From the NCBI GenBank assembly GCA_045631305.1, contig JAZQUM010000133.1, forward strand, positions 1-18,019: a stretch of 18,019 nucleotides of DNA, read 5' to 3'. Position 1 is the first letter of the stretch, and every line of letters starts with the position of its first letter. The position numbers were made by a program, and so were the translations under genes. Shown here piece after piece: positions 7,360 to 14,677 of this stretch. The notes beneath the pieces are model-generated. The model saw only the letters and a list, made by a program, of their open reading frames with translations. It was not told where the DNA came from and did not search any database. Source of the stretch: JAZQUM01 sp045631305 (lineage in GTDB: Bacteria; Bacillota; Clostridia; Oscillospirales; Oscillospiraceae).

Positions 7360-7382
7360 TGGCGGAGAGAAAGGGGTTCGAA
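7360..7382 (-). other. 3' remnant of a tRNA-Ser gene (attachment-site scar A)
   Basis: On the minus strand this reads T-loop TTCGAAC, T-stem 3' arm CCCTT, acceptor arm TCTCTCC, discriminator G and encoded CCA. A GGAGAGA-type acceptor with G73 is typical of tRNA-Ser. The 5' T-stem arm (AATAA) no longer pairs, and no anticodon or D arm is present. This is therefore a displaced 3' end, not a working tRNA. Bases 7358-7382 match 15002-15026 with one mismatch. Confidence 0.75.
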
Positions 7383-7445
7383 TTATTACCCTCAAAAATA
7401 ACCGAGATAAACGGCGATAAAATTAGACCGACCAACCCATTGCAA

Positions 7446-8720
7446 CTATGCTTTCTTTTCGTTCATCGCTTTTGCTTTGCTTTGGCTTCGGTAGTTAAAG
7501 GGGCTGATGCCGATGACGCGCTTAAAAACTTTGGTAAAATAACTGGGGTCTTCATATCCCACAGCAGCAGCAATGTCGATGATGCGGATATCACTGTGAC
7601 GCAGCATGGCTTTCGCTTTGTTAATGCGTACGGTGTTGAGATATGCATTCAGTGTGGTTCCCATTTCTTCATGGAAGATGCGGCTGAGATAGTTGGGGGA
7701 GAGGTAGCAAATGCGGGAAAGCTGCTGGATGGTCAGTTTTTCACTGCAATGGGCCTCAATATACTGAATGCAGCGGTGGATGGCATTGCCGTGACGGAGA
7801 TCATCATACTTAAAAATGCTGTCCATAAAGCGATTCAGTGTTTCGCTCAGCCACAGACAAACTTCCTCGATATTGAGGCAGCCTGCGATCTGCATGCGGT
7901 ATTGATGCGAAAGGGACAAAATATTTTCCACATTGCCGCCTGCATCGATGGCGGCGCGGCCGATAAGCGCCAGAAGCTCTGCAATGCGGGATTTCACCAG
8001 CTCAAAATTTCTGCCGGTAGAGAAAAGGATATGCCCCATAAGCTCATTCAGCAGGCGATGGGCCTCTTCTTTATCGCAGTTAACAATGCTTTTGAGCAGG
8101 GCTTTTTCCTTATCGTAAGGATACATTTCCGGCTTAAGTTCATTTTTCAGCTGCATGATATAGGTGGTGATATTACCTTGCAGCGCATCGGAAACAAGGG
8201 CCTCGGAAAAGCGGCTTTGAGCGGCTTTATTCATGAACCCCACCGCCATAAAAAGCAGGGTGGAGAGCTGGTTGACGCGGGAGGGCGGGATCACGGGAAC
8301 GGGCTCCAAAGCAGAGAGGATGATTTGCTGCTTGTCTTCGCTGAAAGAGGAAAGCTCGCAGTCCAGATAGTCCTGCTTATCCACCATGAGGAACGGCCCC
8401 GCCGTGATCATGGCAGAACTGCGGATCTCGCCGGAAATGGGGGAGATGAAGCAGGTGAGCCCCATAGGGCAGTAGAAAATATATTTGCCGCCGAAACGCT
8501 CGGCTTCGCTCAAAGCGAAATTTTGTGCCAGCATGCACTCGGCCCCGTCACGACCGGCTGCCTGACACACGCGGCAAACGCTGCAGTTGTGGCCAAAATG
8601 GGCATGAAGAGAGTTGTCGCTGCCGGAAATAAGGCAACCCAGTCCTGTGGCACCATGAAAGGCGGAGGCGCATTCTTTTGCCAGTTCTATATCAAAGGTT
8701 TCGGTTGCTAAATCAGCCAT
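7446..8720 (-). CDS. PocR-domain AraC family transcriptional regulator
   Basis: This is a cytoplasmic regulator of 424 residues from the ATG at 8720, chosen because GGAG lies 6 nt upstream of it; the in-frame ATG at 8732 has no ribosome site. Residues 10-165 form a PocR-type sensory domain, with the conserved cysteine cluster C46-C49-C52-C62 and the YCPMGLTCFISPI segment near 82-94. PocR itself responds to propanediol. Related domains occur in regulators of corrinoid-dependent and C1 metabolism, and the ligand here is unknown. Residues 320-420 carry the double HTH of the AraC family (KLTIQQLSRICYLSPNYLSR and DIAAAVGYEDPSYFTKVFKR). It is divergent from the corrinoid protein gene, its most likely target. 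No terminator of its own is seen before the hairpin at 7323-7358. Confidence 0.92.
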   Translation of the reverse strand: MADLATETFDIELAKECASAFHGATGLGCLISGSDNSLHAHFGHNCSVCRVCQAAGRDGAECMLAQNFALSEAERFGGKYIFYCPMGLTCFISPISGEIRSSAMITAGPFLMVDKQDYLDCELSSFSEDKQQIILSALEPVPVIPPSRVNQLSTLLFMAVGFMNKAAQSRFSEALVSDALQGNITTYIMQLKNELKPEMYPYDKEKALLKSIVNCDKEEAHRLLNELMGHILFSTGRNFELVKSRIAELLALIGRAAIDAGGNVENILSLSHQYRMQIAGCLNIEEVCLWLSETLNRFMDSIFKYDDLRHGNAIHRCIQYIEAHCSEKLTIQQLSRICYLSPNYLSRIFHEEMGTTLNAYLNTVRINKAKAMLRHSDIRIIDIAAAVGYEDPSYFTKVFKRVIGISPFNYRSQSKAKAMNEKKA

Positions 8721-8734
8721 GCAATGCTCCATTT

Positions 8735-8783
8735 CTGAAACTTTTCAGCGGTTTTCTGTAATTTTTTGTATTTTTTAAATTAC
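8735..8783. promoter_or_regulatory. Dyad-rich divergent control region between the AraC and corrinoid genes
   Basis: Two dyads are visible: CTGAAA-CT-TTTCAG (8735-8748), and an AT-rich repeat with arms GTAATTT (8758-8764) and AAATTAC (8777-8783). They lie just upstream of the AraC start and far upstream of the corrinoid gene. No convincing -35/-10 pair can be assigned for either gene, consistent with activator-dependent promoters. Function is inference. Confidence 0.35.
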
Positions 8784-8854
8784 AATAGAATTTTACCAAA
8801 AATGAGTGATAAATACAAGCGCCAGTTCAAAGGTTATGGTAATATGATGTCACA

Positions 8855-8875
8855 ACGCCGTGTGAGCAGCGGCGT
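8855..8875 (+). promoter_or_regulatory. Hairpin in the leader of the corrinoid protein gene
   Basis: A 6-bp GC-rich stem ACGCCG/CGGCGT with a 9-nt loop ends 7 nt before the ribosome site of the corrinoid gene. It could be an operator or an mRNA structure that stabilises the transcript. It is far too small to be a cobalamin riboswitch, and no B12-box is seen. Confidence 0.4.
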
Positions 8876-8897
8876 AGCGAGAGAAAGGAAAACACAT

Positions 8898-9539
8898 ATG
8901 AGTATTCTGACTGAAATCGGCGAAAATCTGCAGAAGGGTAAAGCTAAAGTTGTTAAGGAACTGGTACAGAAGGCAATTGACGAAGGCGTTTCCGTAAAGG
9001 AAATTCTGGAAGATGGCCTGCTCTCCGGTATGAGTGTGATTGGTGAAAAGTTCAAGAACAACGAAGTATTTGTTCCTGAAGTGCTGATGGCAGCCCGCGC
9101 TATGAACATGGGCGCTGAATTGCTGAAGCCCCTGCTTACCGAAGCAGGCGTGGAAGTAACCGGCAAGGTTTGCATTGGTACCGTTAAGGGCGACCTTCAC
9201 GATATCGGCAAGAATCTGGTAAAGATGATGATGGAAGGCAAGGGTCTGGAAGTTATCGACCTGGGCACCGACGTTGCACCCGAAACCTTCGTGGAAACCG
9301 CACGCAAGGAAGGCTGCAAGGTTATTTGCTGTTCCGCACTGCTGACCACCACCATGAACGTTATGGGCGACGTGGTCAAGGCTTTGGACGCAGCAGGTCT
9401 TCGCGATGAGATCAAGATCATGATCGGCGGCGCTCCTGTTACCGAAGCATTCTGCGGCCAGATCGGCGCAGACCTCTATACTGTTGATGCTGCAAGCGCA
9501 GCCAATGCTGCTGCAGAATTCTGCAAGAACGCAGGTTGA
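8898..9539 (+). CDS. Corrinoid protein of a methyltransferase system (MtbC/MttC/MtvC family)
   Basis: This small cytoplasmic protein (213 residues, family-typical length) carries the cobamide that shuttles a methyl group between two methyltransferases. Residues 1-85 form the four-helix cap domain (B12-binding-2). Residues 88-213 form the Rossmann B12 domain with D99-L-H101-D-I-G104 (DxHxxG, H101 being the lower Co ligand), S146-A-L148 and G177-G178. The start at 8898 is set by a GAAAGGA ribosome site 8 nt upstream and by homologous N-termini. An in-frame ATG at 8766 would add 44 residues unlike the family. It is the only gene of the methyl-transfer module on the plus strand, convergent with the activase operon and sharing a terminator with it. 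Which substrate methyltransferase it serves is unproven; the UroD-family enzyme is the neighbour candidate. Confidence 0.95.
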   Translation: MSILTEIGENLQKGKAKVVKELVQKAIDEGVSVKEILEDGLLSGMSVIGEKFKNNEVFVPEVLMAARAMNMGAELLKPLLTEAGVEVTGKVCIGTVKGDLHDIGKNLVKMMMEGKGLEVIDLGTDVAPETFVETARKEGCKVICCSALLTTTMNVMGDVVKALDAAGLRDEIKIMIGGAPVTEAFCGQIGADLYTVDAASAANAAAEFCKNAG

Positions 9540-9553
9540 TTTGAGGAAGAAGT

Positions 9554-9583
9554 AAAAAAGCACCGGATTTCCGGTGCTTTTTT
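9554..9583. terminator. Bidirectional terminator between the corrinoid gene and the activase operon
   Basis: A GCACCGG stem with a 4-nt loop (9560-9577) is flanked by A6 on the left and T6 on the right, so it works in both directions. It lies 14 nt after the corrinoid stop codon and 7 nt after the activase stop codon. Confidence 0.9.
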
Positions 9584-9590
9584 ATTTTGC

Positions 9591-11087
9591 TTAAAAACTC
9601 ATGTACTCGATAAATGCATCCATGAAATAGGGATCAGTAGCAAGTTCCATAGTTTGCGCCATGCTGCTCAAGTGGATGCTTTCACTTTCTTTGGCAGCGG
9701 AGCAGAGAATCTGCGCAGCCCCGGTCAGCGCGGCGTTGCCCACAACGCTGCAGCAATGGATGAGTTTTTCGGGGAAGAGACCGATTTTAGCGGCGGAAGC
9801 AAGGTCAATATAGTTGCCGAAACCGCCGGCTACCACGAAAGAGTCGATCTCATCCATGGAGATGCCTGCCGTGTGAGTGATGCTTTCGATTCCTGCACGG
9901 ATGGCGCTTTTTGCCAGCTGAATCTGACGCACATCTGCCTGGGTGAGATAAACATCGGCGGCAAGGTGCAGTTCATCGTCGTCAAGCTCAAGATAGCCGG
10001 TTTCGTCCAGAACACCGAGATCCATAAGGCAGGAGAGAAGATCGATGGCGCCGCTGCCGCAGATACCACAGGCGGATGCGCCGGGGATGGTATGGAGCAT
10101 CAAAGAGCCGTCTTCTACCCAGGCATGGTCAATGGCGCCGGGGATGCCCTGCACACCGCAGGAAAGGCAGGCTCCTTCGAAGGCGGGCCCTGCAGCTGTG
10201 GAGCAGCAGATGAGTTTGTCGTTGTGCCAGAGTGCCATTTCACCATTGGTACCCACATCTACCAAAAGGGCGGTTTTATCCGGTTGGCAAATACCGGAAG
10301 AGAGGATGGCGGTGGTGATATCGCCGCCCACAAAAGCGGAAATACACCGCGTGAGGTAGACCTTGGCAGAGGGAACGGAGAAAAGTTCCAGTTGGCTTCC
10401 CTTAAGATAGTTGCCGAAATATTCGTTGATCACAAAGGGAGAGGCGCAAAGGGGAGAGACATCGGTTTCGGTGAGAAGCATCAGCATGGCTGTGTTGCCG
10501 GTGATGACCACGGAGTCAATATCCGTGTTTTTGCGCTGCGCCTGACGGCAGAGAGAATAAATGAGGTTGTCCAGTTCTTTGCGGATGCAGGCTGCGATTT
10601 CATCGCTTTTCCCCTCACGGGCAAGACCCAGACGGGAGATAACATCCGCGCCGTAAAGCCGCTGGGGATTGTTGGCGGATACTTTGGCAAGAAAACCCTC
10701 TTTTGCGTAAAGGCAGGCTTCCAGTGTGGTGGTGCCGATGTCAATAGCAACACCGAGACATGAGAAAAGAGCGTCGTCCGCAACGGAAACGGCGCCGGAG
10801 GAGGCCATTTGAGAAATATCCTGATTGTCCCGCAGGGCAACATAGCAATCACCCTTTATGCGGATGCGGCAGGCAGGATAATCTTTGGCAGTATCTTCGG
10901 TGATAAGGGTATCGTTCATAAAAAAAGAGCCGCGGAGAGAAACGGTGCATTTGCCGCATTTGCCGCTGCCGCCGCAAGGCATGCCCACAGAGCAGCCGTT
11001 GGCAGCGAGAACTTCGCTTAAAGCGGCTCCTTCGTTAGCCGCTGCAACGATTTCTTTTGTGCCCTTTTGAATGGTGATCTTCGGCAT
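9591..11087 (-). CDS. Reductive activator of corrinoid proteins ([2Fe-2S] ferredoxin plus ASKHA/DUF4445 domain)
   Basis: This protein reduces the inactive Co(II) form of a corrinoid protein to Co(I) at the expense of ATP. Residues 1-90 form a plant-type [2Fe-2S] ferredoxin domain with C38, C44, C47 (CGGSGKCGKC) and C73. Residues 110-498 form an ASKHA ATPase domain: DIGTTT at 116-121, VDVGTNGE at 276-283, AGGFGNYID at 420-428 and the typical C-terminal acidic/aromatic tail. The RamA-type C-terminal 4Fe-4S clusters are absent, so this is the RACo/RACE type. At 498 residues it is shorter than RACo (about 630). The start is ATG 11087 with GGAGG 8 nt upstream; a GTG at 11102 would sit over that site and is rejected. 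It is the last gene of the lacI-led operon, 5 nt after the DUF2284 stop codon. Confidence 0.93.
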   Translation of the reverse strand: MPKITIQKGTKEIVAAANEGAALSEVLAANGCSVGMPCGGSGKCGKCTVSLRGSFFMNDTLITEDTAKDYPACRIRIKGDCYVALRDNQDISQMASSGAVSVADDALFSCLGVAIDIGTTTLEACLYAKEGFLAKVSANNPQRLYGADVISRLGLAREGKSDEIAACIRKELDNLIYSLCRQAQRKNTDIDSVVITGNTAMLMLLTETDVSPLCASPFVINEYFGNYLKGSQLELFSVPSAKVYLTRCISAFVGGDITTAILSSGICQPDKTALLVDVGTNGEMALWHNDKLICCSTAAGPAFEGACLSCGVQGIPGAIDHAWVEDGSLMLHTIPGASACGICGSGAIDLLSCLMDLGVLDETGYLELDDDELHLAADVYLTQADVRQIQLAKSAIRAGIESITHTAGISMDEIDSFVVAGGFGNYIDLASAAKIGLFPEKLIHCCSVVGNAALTGAAQILCSAAKESESIHLSSMAQTMELATDPYFMDAFIEYMSF

Positions 11088-11092
11088 GGATA

Positions 11093-11638
11093 TTACCTCC
11101 ACAAAACGCCGCCGAAAAATGTTACGGTGTTTTTTCCGTTGTTATATTTCATGTTGGTTTGCTTGGCAAGGTCAGAAACATCAATGCCGTATGCTTCAAA
11201 GCCGGCCACTGCTTTTTCAGGGAAAGGGCAGGGAAGGTTATGGATCATAGCGCATTGCGGGCAGACACGGCAGCCGCCGGCACCCACAAAAAGGAATGCA
11301 TGCTGCTCTGTGGGGAGGAGTTCTCCCCGCAGAGCAGCAATCAGGTCGTCCATTCTTTTTCCGCCGGCCATCATGCCTTCAAAATCAAATTCGTCTTCCA
11401 GCGCGTCAACTGTCTGGAAGAGAAGAAGATTTTCGTATCCTTTCGCTGCGGAGATCATTTCTTCAATAGATCCGATGGCGGGAGGACACATCCAGCATTT
11501 GCCGTACATACCGCAGGCATTACTGCGGCAGATGTCTCTGAACTGCGGGTCGAAGCGAATGATTTCCGTTTTGCAGACCGCGGCTTGATCTGCGCCCAGG
11601 GAAAGAACTTTCTTTCGGATAGATTCGCCATGGATCAT
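11093..11638 (-). CDS. DUF2284 cysteine-rich metal-binding protein
   Basis: This soluble protein has 181 residues and two cysteine clusters: C37, C42, C48, C51 (CRSNACGMYGKCWMCPP) and C123, C126, C129, C137 (CRVCPQC...C). These are the signature of DUF2284. The second cluster resembles a 4Fe-4S ferredoxin motif, but whether it holds Fe-S or Zn is not known from sequence. The family often sits beside corrinoid methyltransferase genes, and an accessory redox or metal role is inferred from that context only. The start ATG has GAGGT 6 nt upstream. It is 21 nt after the UroD-family gene and overlaps the activase's ribosome site, so the two are probably translationally coupled. Confidence 0.85.
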   Translation of the reverse strand: MIHGESIRKKVLSLGADQAAVCKTEIIRFDPQFRDICRSNACGMYGKCWMCPPAIGSIEEMISAAKGYENLLLFQTVDALEDEFDFEGMMAGGKRMDDLIAALRGELLPTEQHAFLFVGAGGCRVCPQCAMIHNLPCPFPEKAVAGFEAYGIDVSDLAKQTNMKYNNGKNTVTFFGGVLWR

Positions 11639-11659
11639 GATTCGACCTCGCTTATTGAT

Positions 11660-12685
11660 TTAGCGGTTGTAAAACTCTTCTACGGCGGCGAAGAAAGCAT
11701 CGATATTTTCCCAGGGAGTTGCGGGAGGAATATCACAGCCGGAGGAGATGAGGAAGTTTTTATACTTGCAGCACTTTTCCATCAGTGCCAGGGTTTCTTC
11801 ACGCACCTTTGCAGGGTCGCCGTGACGAAGAACGGATACGGGATCAATATTACCCATAGTCAGCACATCGGAAGGCATCTGCTGAAGCACATTTTCCATA
11901 TCCATGGCATTGCCGAAATGATATGCGGCGCAGCCGGTTTCCAGAATTTCGGGGATCATGCGGCCTGCTGCGTCACCGCAGTTGTGATAGATCACGATGA
12001 AATTATCATCCTGCAGTGCATCCGTGATCTGACGAATGTACGGCGTGGAGAATTCGCCGCTGAGAGCAGGGCTCAAAAGACCTGCTGCAGGTTCGGCGAT
12101 CACAACACCGTGGGTGCCGATATCTTTGTAGGCTTTGATGTACTGCAGCAGGAAATCGGTGGCCTTCTGCAGCACGGTGTGAACAGCTTCGGGTTCTTCA
12201 TAGCAATAGATCATGATTTCCGTCATGTCCATAAGGCGGCCTGCCAGAGAGAAAGGACCGATAACGCCGGCAAAAATGGGGCGGTCGGTAATCTGTTCCA
12301 GAGCCTTAGAAATGGCATCAATGTAAATGCCGGTGCGGCCGCTGCCAACAGCGGGAACCTCCAGTTTTTCGGCATCTTCCGGATCTGTGATAACAGCGCC
12401 TACCACAGTGGGAACTTCGTCATCGGTGACACGGATGGTGGAGCCAAAACACTCGGCTTCTACGGAAAGGTCCATCATGGAAACGGAGGCTGCGGTGGGG
12501 CAACGCTGTGCAATGCGGGCCATACCGTCTGCCTGCACACTGCTTTCGGCGATGAGGTCGCGCACGGTGATACCGGTGAGCTGAATGGAGGGGAAGGAAA
12601 GAACGGGAAGGGCTTTGCGCTTTTCCTCGTTCATCTTTTCGTTAAGCCAATTGCGCATGTTCATAGTCATTTTCGTGAAGCACAT
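11660..12685 (-). CDS. UroD-family zinc methyltransferase (MtaA/MtbA/CmuA-like), candidate substrate:corrinoid methyltransferase
   Basis: This is a cytoplasmic TIM-barrel enzyme of up to 341 residues in the uroporphyrinogen decarboxylase superfamily. It carries the zinc-site residues of the methyltransferase branch: H234-x-C236 (YHNCGDAAG) and C317 (SSGCDIPP), spaced as in MtaA/MtbA. True HemE lacks this motif, so heme synthesis is unlikely. Zinc in this branch activates a thiol or binds the methyl donor. Members include methylcobamide:CoM methyltransferases and substrate-side demethylases of acetogens. With no CoM pathway expected, a substrate-side (MT-I) role is the better inference, with donor unknown. 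Start choice is uncertain: in-frame ATGs occur at 12685, 12670, 12664 and 12658, and the nearest AGGAGG is 23 nt before the first. It is the third gene of the lacI-led operon, 46 nt after the pterin-type methyltransferase. Confidence 0.88.
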   Translation of the reverse strand: MCFTKMTMNMRNWLNEKMNEEKRKALPVLSFPSIQLTGITVRDLIAESSVQADGMARIAQRCPTAASVSMMDLSVEAECFGSTIRVTDDEVPTVVGAVITDPEDAEKLEVPAVGSGRTGIYIDAISKALEQITDRPIFAGVIGPFSLAGRLMDMTEIMIYCYEEPEAVHTVLQKATDFLLQYIKAYKDIGTHGVVIAEPAAGLLSPALSGEFSTPYIRQITDALQDDNFIVIYHNCGDAAGRMIPEILETGCAAYHFGNAMDMENVLQQMPSDVLTMGNIDPVSVLRHGDPAKVREETLALMEKCCKYKNFLISSGCDIPPATPWENIDAFFAAVEEFYNR

Positions 12686-12714
12686 AGGAAAAAGCTATGT
12701 TTTCACATCCTCCT
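12682..12714 (-). promoter_or_regulatory. Hairpin and distant ribosome site at the start of the UroD-family gene
   Basis: On the minus strand AGGAGG (12709-12714) is 23 nt before the first ATG. A 6-bp stem ACATAG/CTATGT (12682-12700, 7-nt loop) encloses that ATG in its 3' arm, and an in-frame TAG sits just before it. Initiation may depend on this structure or use a later ATG. Confidence 0.4.
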
Positions 12715-12731
12715 AACTTTTCAAAATCTGA

Positions 12732-13538
12732 TCACAGCTTGGGGAACCAGCCGTCTCTGTAAGCGCTGATGTATTCCATGGTGAATTCGTCGTTACCCAG
12801 AACGGCGTCGGCAGCCTTCAGGAATGCGCCCTTGGCAGCATCCAGCAGCAGGAATACGCAGTCCATACCGTGAGCCATGCACATCATCAGGAAGGAAATG
12901 GCGAGATAGTTTTCTTCGGGCAGACCGTAGCAAACATTGTCAAGACCGCAGGTGTGACGGTATTCGGGATACTTTTCGCGGATAGCCTTGATGCTATCCA
13001 GAACGACTTTGCCGTTCTGATCATCTACGGAGAGGGGGAAGATAAGGCTATCGAGGATCATGTCACTCTTCTTGACATTGTATTCCTTGGACATGCGTTC
13101 AACGGTATCCATAACGCGCAGACGGTCTTCCACAGTTTTGGGCATACCCTTTTCATCGTGCAGAAGAACGGTGATGAGGCTGTTGTTATCGGCAACGATG
13201 GGCATGATCTTGGAGAAGCTTTCTTCTTCGCAGGTGGTGGAGTCAATGAGAACACGGCCATGCTTATTGGCTTCCACAACGGCTTTGATGGCATCAACAT
13301 TGGGAGAGTCGGGCATAACCAGAACTTCCATTTCATCCTGCAGGGTACGGGTGATCCAAAGCATATCGTCTACTTCGGAGGAAAGACGGGTAGCGCAGTT
13401 AAAGCCGATGCGGGTTGCGCCGAAATCCAGCTGCTGATTGCACATGCGGATGAGGGCCTTCTTATCACGGTTTGCTACCAGTTCATTAACTTCGGGGAAA
13501 GTGGTATTCAGGGAAGCAGATACGATTTCCATAGCCAT
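12732..13538 (-). CDS. Pterin-binding (methyl-THF:corrinoid-type) methyltransferase, MtrH/AcsE-like
   Basis: This is a soluble TIM-barrel protein of 268 residues, the length of AcsE-type methyltransferases that move methyl groups between tetrahydrofolate and a corrinoid protein. Alignment by eye with AcsE from memory keeps D77 (MPDSPN), D163 (ILDSLIFPL) and N201 (GLDNVC), equivalent to D75, D160 and N199 of the Moorella enzyme. The residue equivalent to N96 is D99 (LIDSTT instead of INSTN), and the early LDLNVG motif reads IGFNCA, losing its Asp. It may therefore have altered pterin binding or a different partner. The expected role is MT-II, passing methyl from the corrinoid protein to THF. 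The start ATG has AAGGAG 8 nt upstream. It is the second gene of the operon, 23 nt after lacI. Confidence 0.88.
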   Translation of the reverse strand: MAMEIVSASLNTTFPEVNELVANRDKKALIRMCNQQLDFGATRIGFNCATRLSSEVDDMLWITRTLQDEMEVLVMPDSPNVDAIKAVVEANKHGRVLIDSTTCEEESFSKIMPIVADNNSLITVLLHDEKGMPKTVEDRLRVMDTVERMSKEYNVKKSDMILDSLIFPLSVDDQNGKVVLDSIKAIREKYPEYRHTCGLDNVCYGLPEENYLAISFLMMCMAHGMDCVFLLLDAAKGAFLKAADAVLGNDEFTMEYISAYRDGWFPKL

Positions 13539-13561
13539 AGTGAGATCTCCTTAAAAATAAA

Positions 13562-14581
13562 TTAGTTATTTGAATTGGGATTCGAGGTAGATTTACGTTC
13601 CAGCATTTTCAGCGGGAGCACATAGTTCTTGATGGGATAGCGGGAATCGGTGATTTGCTTGATCAGCTGGCCGGTTGCAATGCGACCCATCTGACGGTAG
13701 GGGTATTCCAAAGTGGTAAGCGGCGGGGTGAAAAATTCGCTTAAGGGGAAATTATCGAACCCGGTGACGGAAATATCTTCCGGTACGCGGATGCCGTGTT
13801 GCTGGAGTGCCGAGATAGCACCGATGGCAAGAATGTCGCTGCCTGTCAGAAGGGCGGTGATATCTGCCTTTTGCGCGATGATCTGCTGGCAGGCATCATA
13901 GCCGCCGCGGGATGTCCAATCGCAGGAGATGATGTTTTCTTCGGAAAGTTCCAATCCGTGTTCTTCCATAACGGAAAGCAGTTTTTCCAAAAGTTTTTGT
14001 GCCGACATCCGGCTCAAGTCGCCTGCCAGATATCCAAAACGGCGGTGTCCGAGATTTTTCAGATGCTCTACGATAAGAGAAAATCCGCCTTGGTCGTCTA
14101 CACTGACGGTGCTGAGCTGGGGATGGGCTTCAAATCGGTTAATGGTGACCACCGGGGTGGTGCGTAGCAGAGGGGTGAAGTCGGTTTGCAGGTCCGTGCT
14201 GGAAATGAAAATGGCGCCGCTGATGATTTTTTCCCGAAGGAAGGAATTTACCAGCTGTTCTTCTTTGGCGGCCGATTCACCGGAAGAAAACAGCAGGGTG
14301 GTGAAATTGTTCCTTTCAGCCTCGTTAATGATGCCGTCTACAATTTCGGCAATAATATCGCTGATAACACCGGGCACGATGACGGCAATGGTATCGGTAT
14401 TTTTCCCGACCATTGCGCGAGCCGCAGGGTTAGGGGAATAGTTCAGCGTGCGGATAGCATTTTCCACGGCTTCCCGTTTATTTGCCGCAACGATTTCGGG
14501 GGAGTTCATTACTCTGGAAACGGTTGCAACAGAAACCCCGGCTAATTTCGCTACATCGCGAATGGTAATTTTGTCGCCCAT
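13562..14581 (-). CDS. LacI family transcriptional regulator (first gene of the methyl-transfer operon)
   Basis: This is a 339-residue repressor-type regulator. Residues 5-50 form the LacI HTH (ITIRDVAKLAGVSVATVSRV, then MNS). The hinge helix SPNPAARAMVG follows at about 49-59, and residues 60-330 form the type I periplasmic-binding-protein effector domain (TIAVIVPGVISDIIAEIVDG...; ITALLTGSDILAIGAI). LacI regulators usually bind sugars or nucleosides, so one heading a methyltransferase operon is unusual and its ligand is unknown. The start is ATG 14581 with AGGAGG 5 nt upstream. An in-frame ATG at 14686 would include the operators and promoter region and is rejected. The gene is followed 23 nt later by the pterin-type methyltransferase. 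Two perfect operator palindromes precede it, indicating autoregulation of the whole operon. Confidence 0.93.
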   Translation of the reverse strand: MGDKITIRDVAKLAGVSVATVSRVMNSPEIVAANKREAVENAIRTLNYSPNPAARAMVGKNTDTIAVIVPGVISDIIAEIVDGIINEAERNNFTTLLFSSGESAAKEEQLVNSFLREKIISGAIFISSTDLQTDFTPLLRTTPVVTINRFEAHPQLSTVSVDDQGGFSLIVEHLKNLGHRRFGYLAGDLSRMSAQKLLEKLLSVMEEHGLELSEENIISCDWTSRGGYDACQQIIAQKADITALLTGSDILAIGAISALQQHGIRVPEDISVTGFDNFPLSEFFTPPLTTLEYPYRQMGRIATGQLIKQITDSRYPIKNYVLPLKMLERKSTSNPNSNN

Positions 14582-14601
14582 AACACCCTCCTGAAACGAA
14601 C

Positions 14602-14626
14602 GAAAACGTTTTCTGAAAACGTTTTC
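14602..14626. promoter_or_regulatory. Tandem LacI-type operators
   Basis: GAAAACGTTTTC, a perfect 12-bp palindrome with the central CG typical of LacI-family sites, occurs at 14602-14613 and again at 14615-14626, one base apart. Both lie between the promoter and the lacI start codon, a roadblock position for autorepression. No further copy was noticed in the window. Confidence 0.8.
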
Positions 14627-14677
14627 GAAAGCGAGTAAAAAAATATATGCTCTGCATCTGCTTAACAATTTTTTATT

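Noticed and set aside
7287..8711. Plus-strand ORF containing MAERKGFE
   Set aside because: The recognisable piece is translation of the antisense strand of the tRNA-Ser 3' end, a well-known annotation artefact. The rest is antisense to the AraC gene.
8733..8897. Cobalamin riboswitch before the corrinoid protein gene
   Set aside because: The leader is too short and no B12-box (GCCACTG-like) is seen, only a 6-bp hairpin.
11660..12685. hemE, uroporphyrinogen decarboxylase of heme synthesis
   Set aside because: The HxC...C zinc motif and the corrinoid gene neighbourhood place it in the methyltransferase branch.
11159..12769. Plus-strand ORF of 536 codons
   Set aside because: It is antisense to DUF2284 and the UroD-family gene, is rich in His, Asn and Gly, and matches no family.
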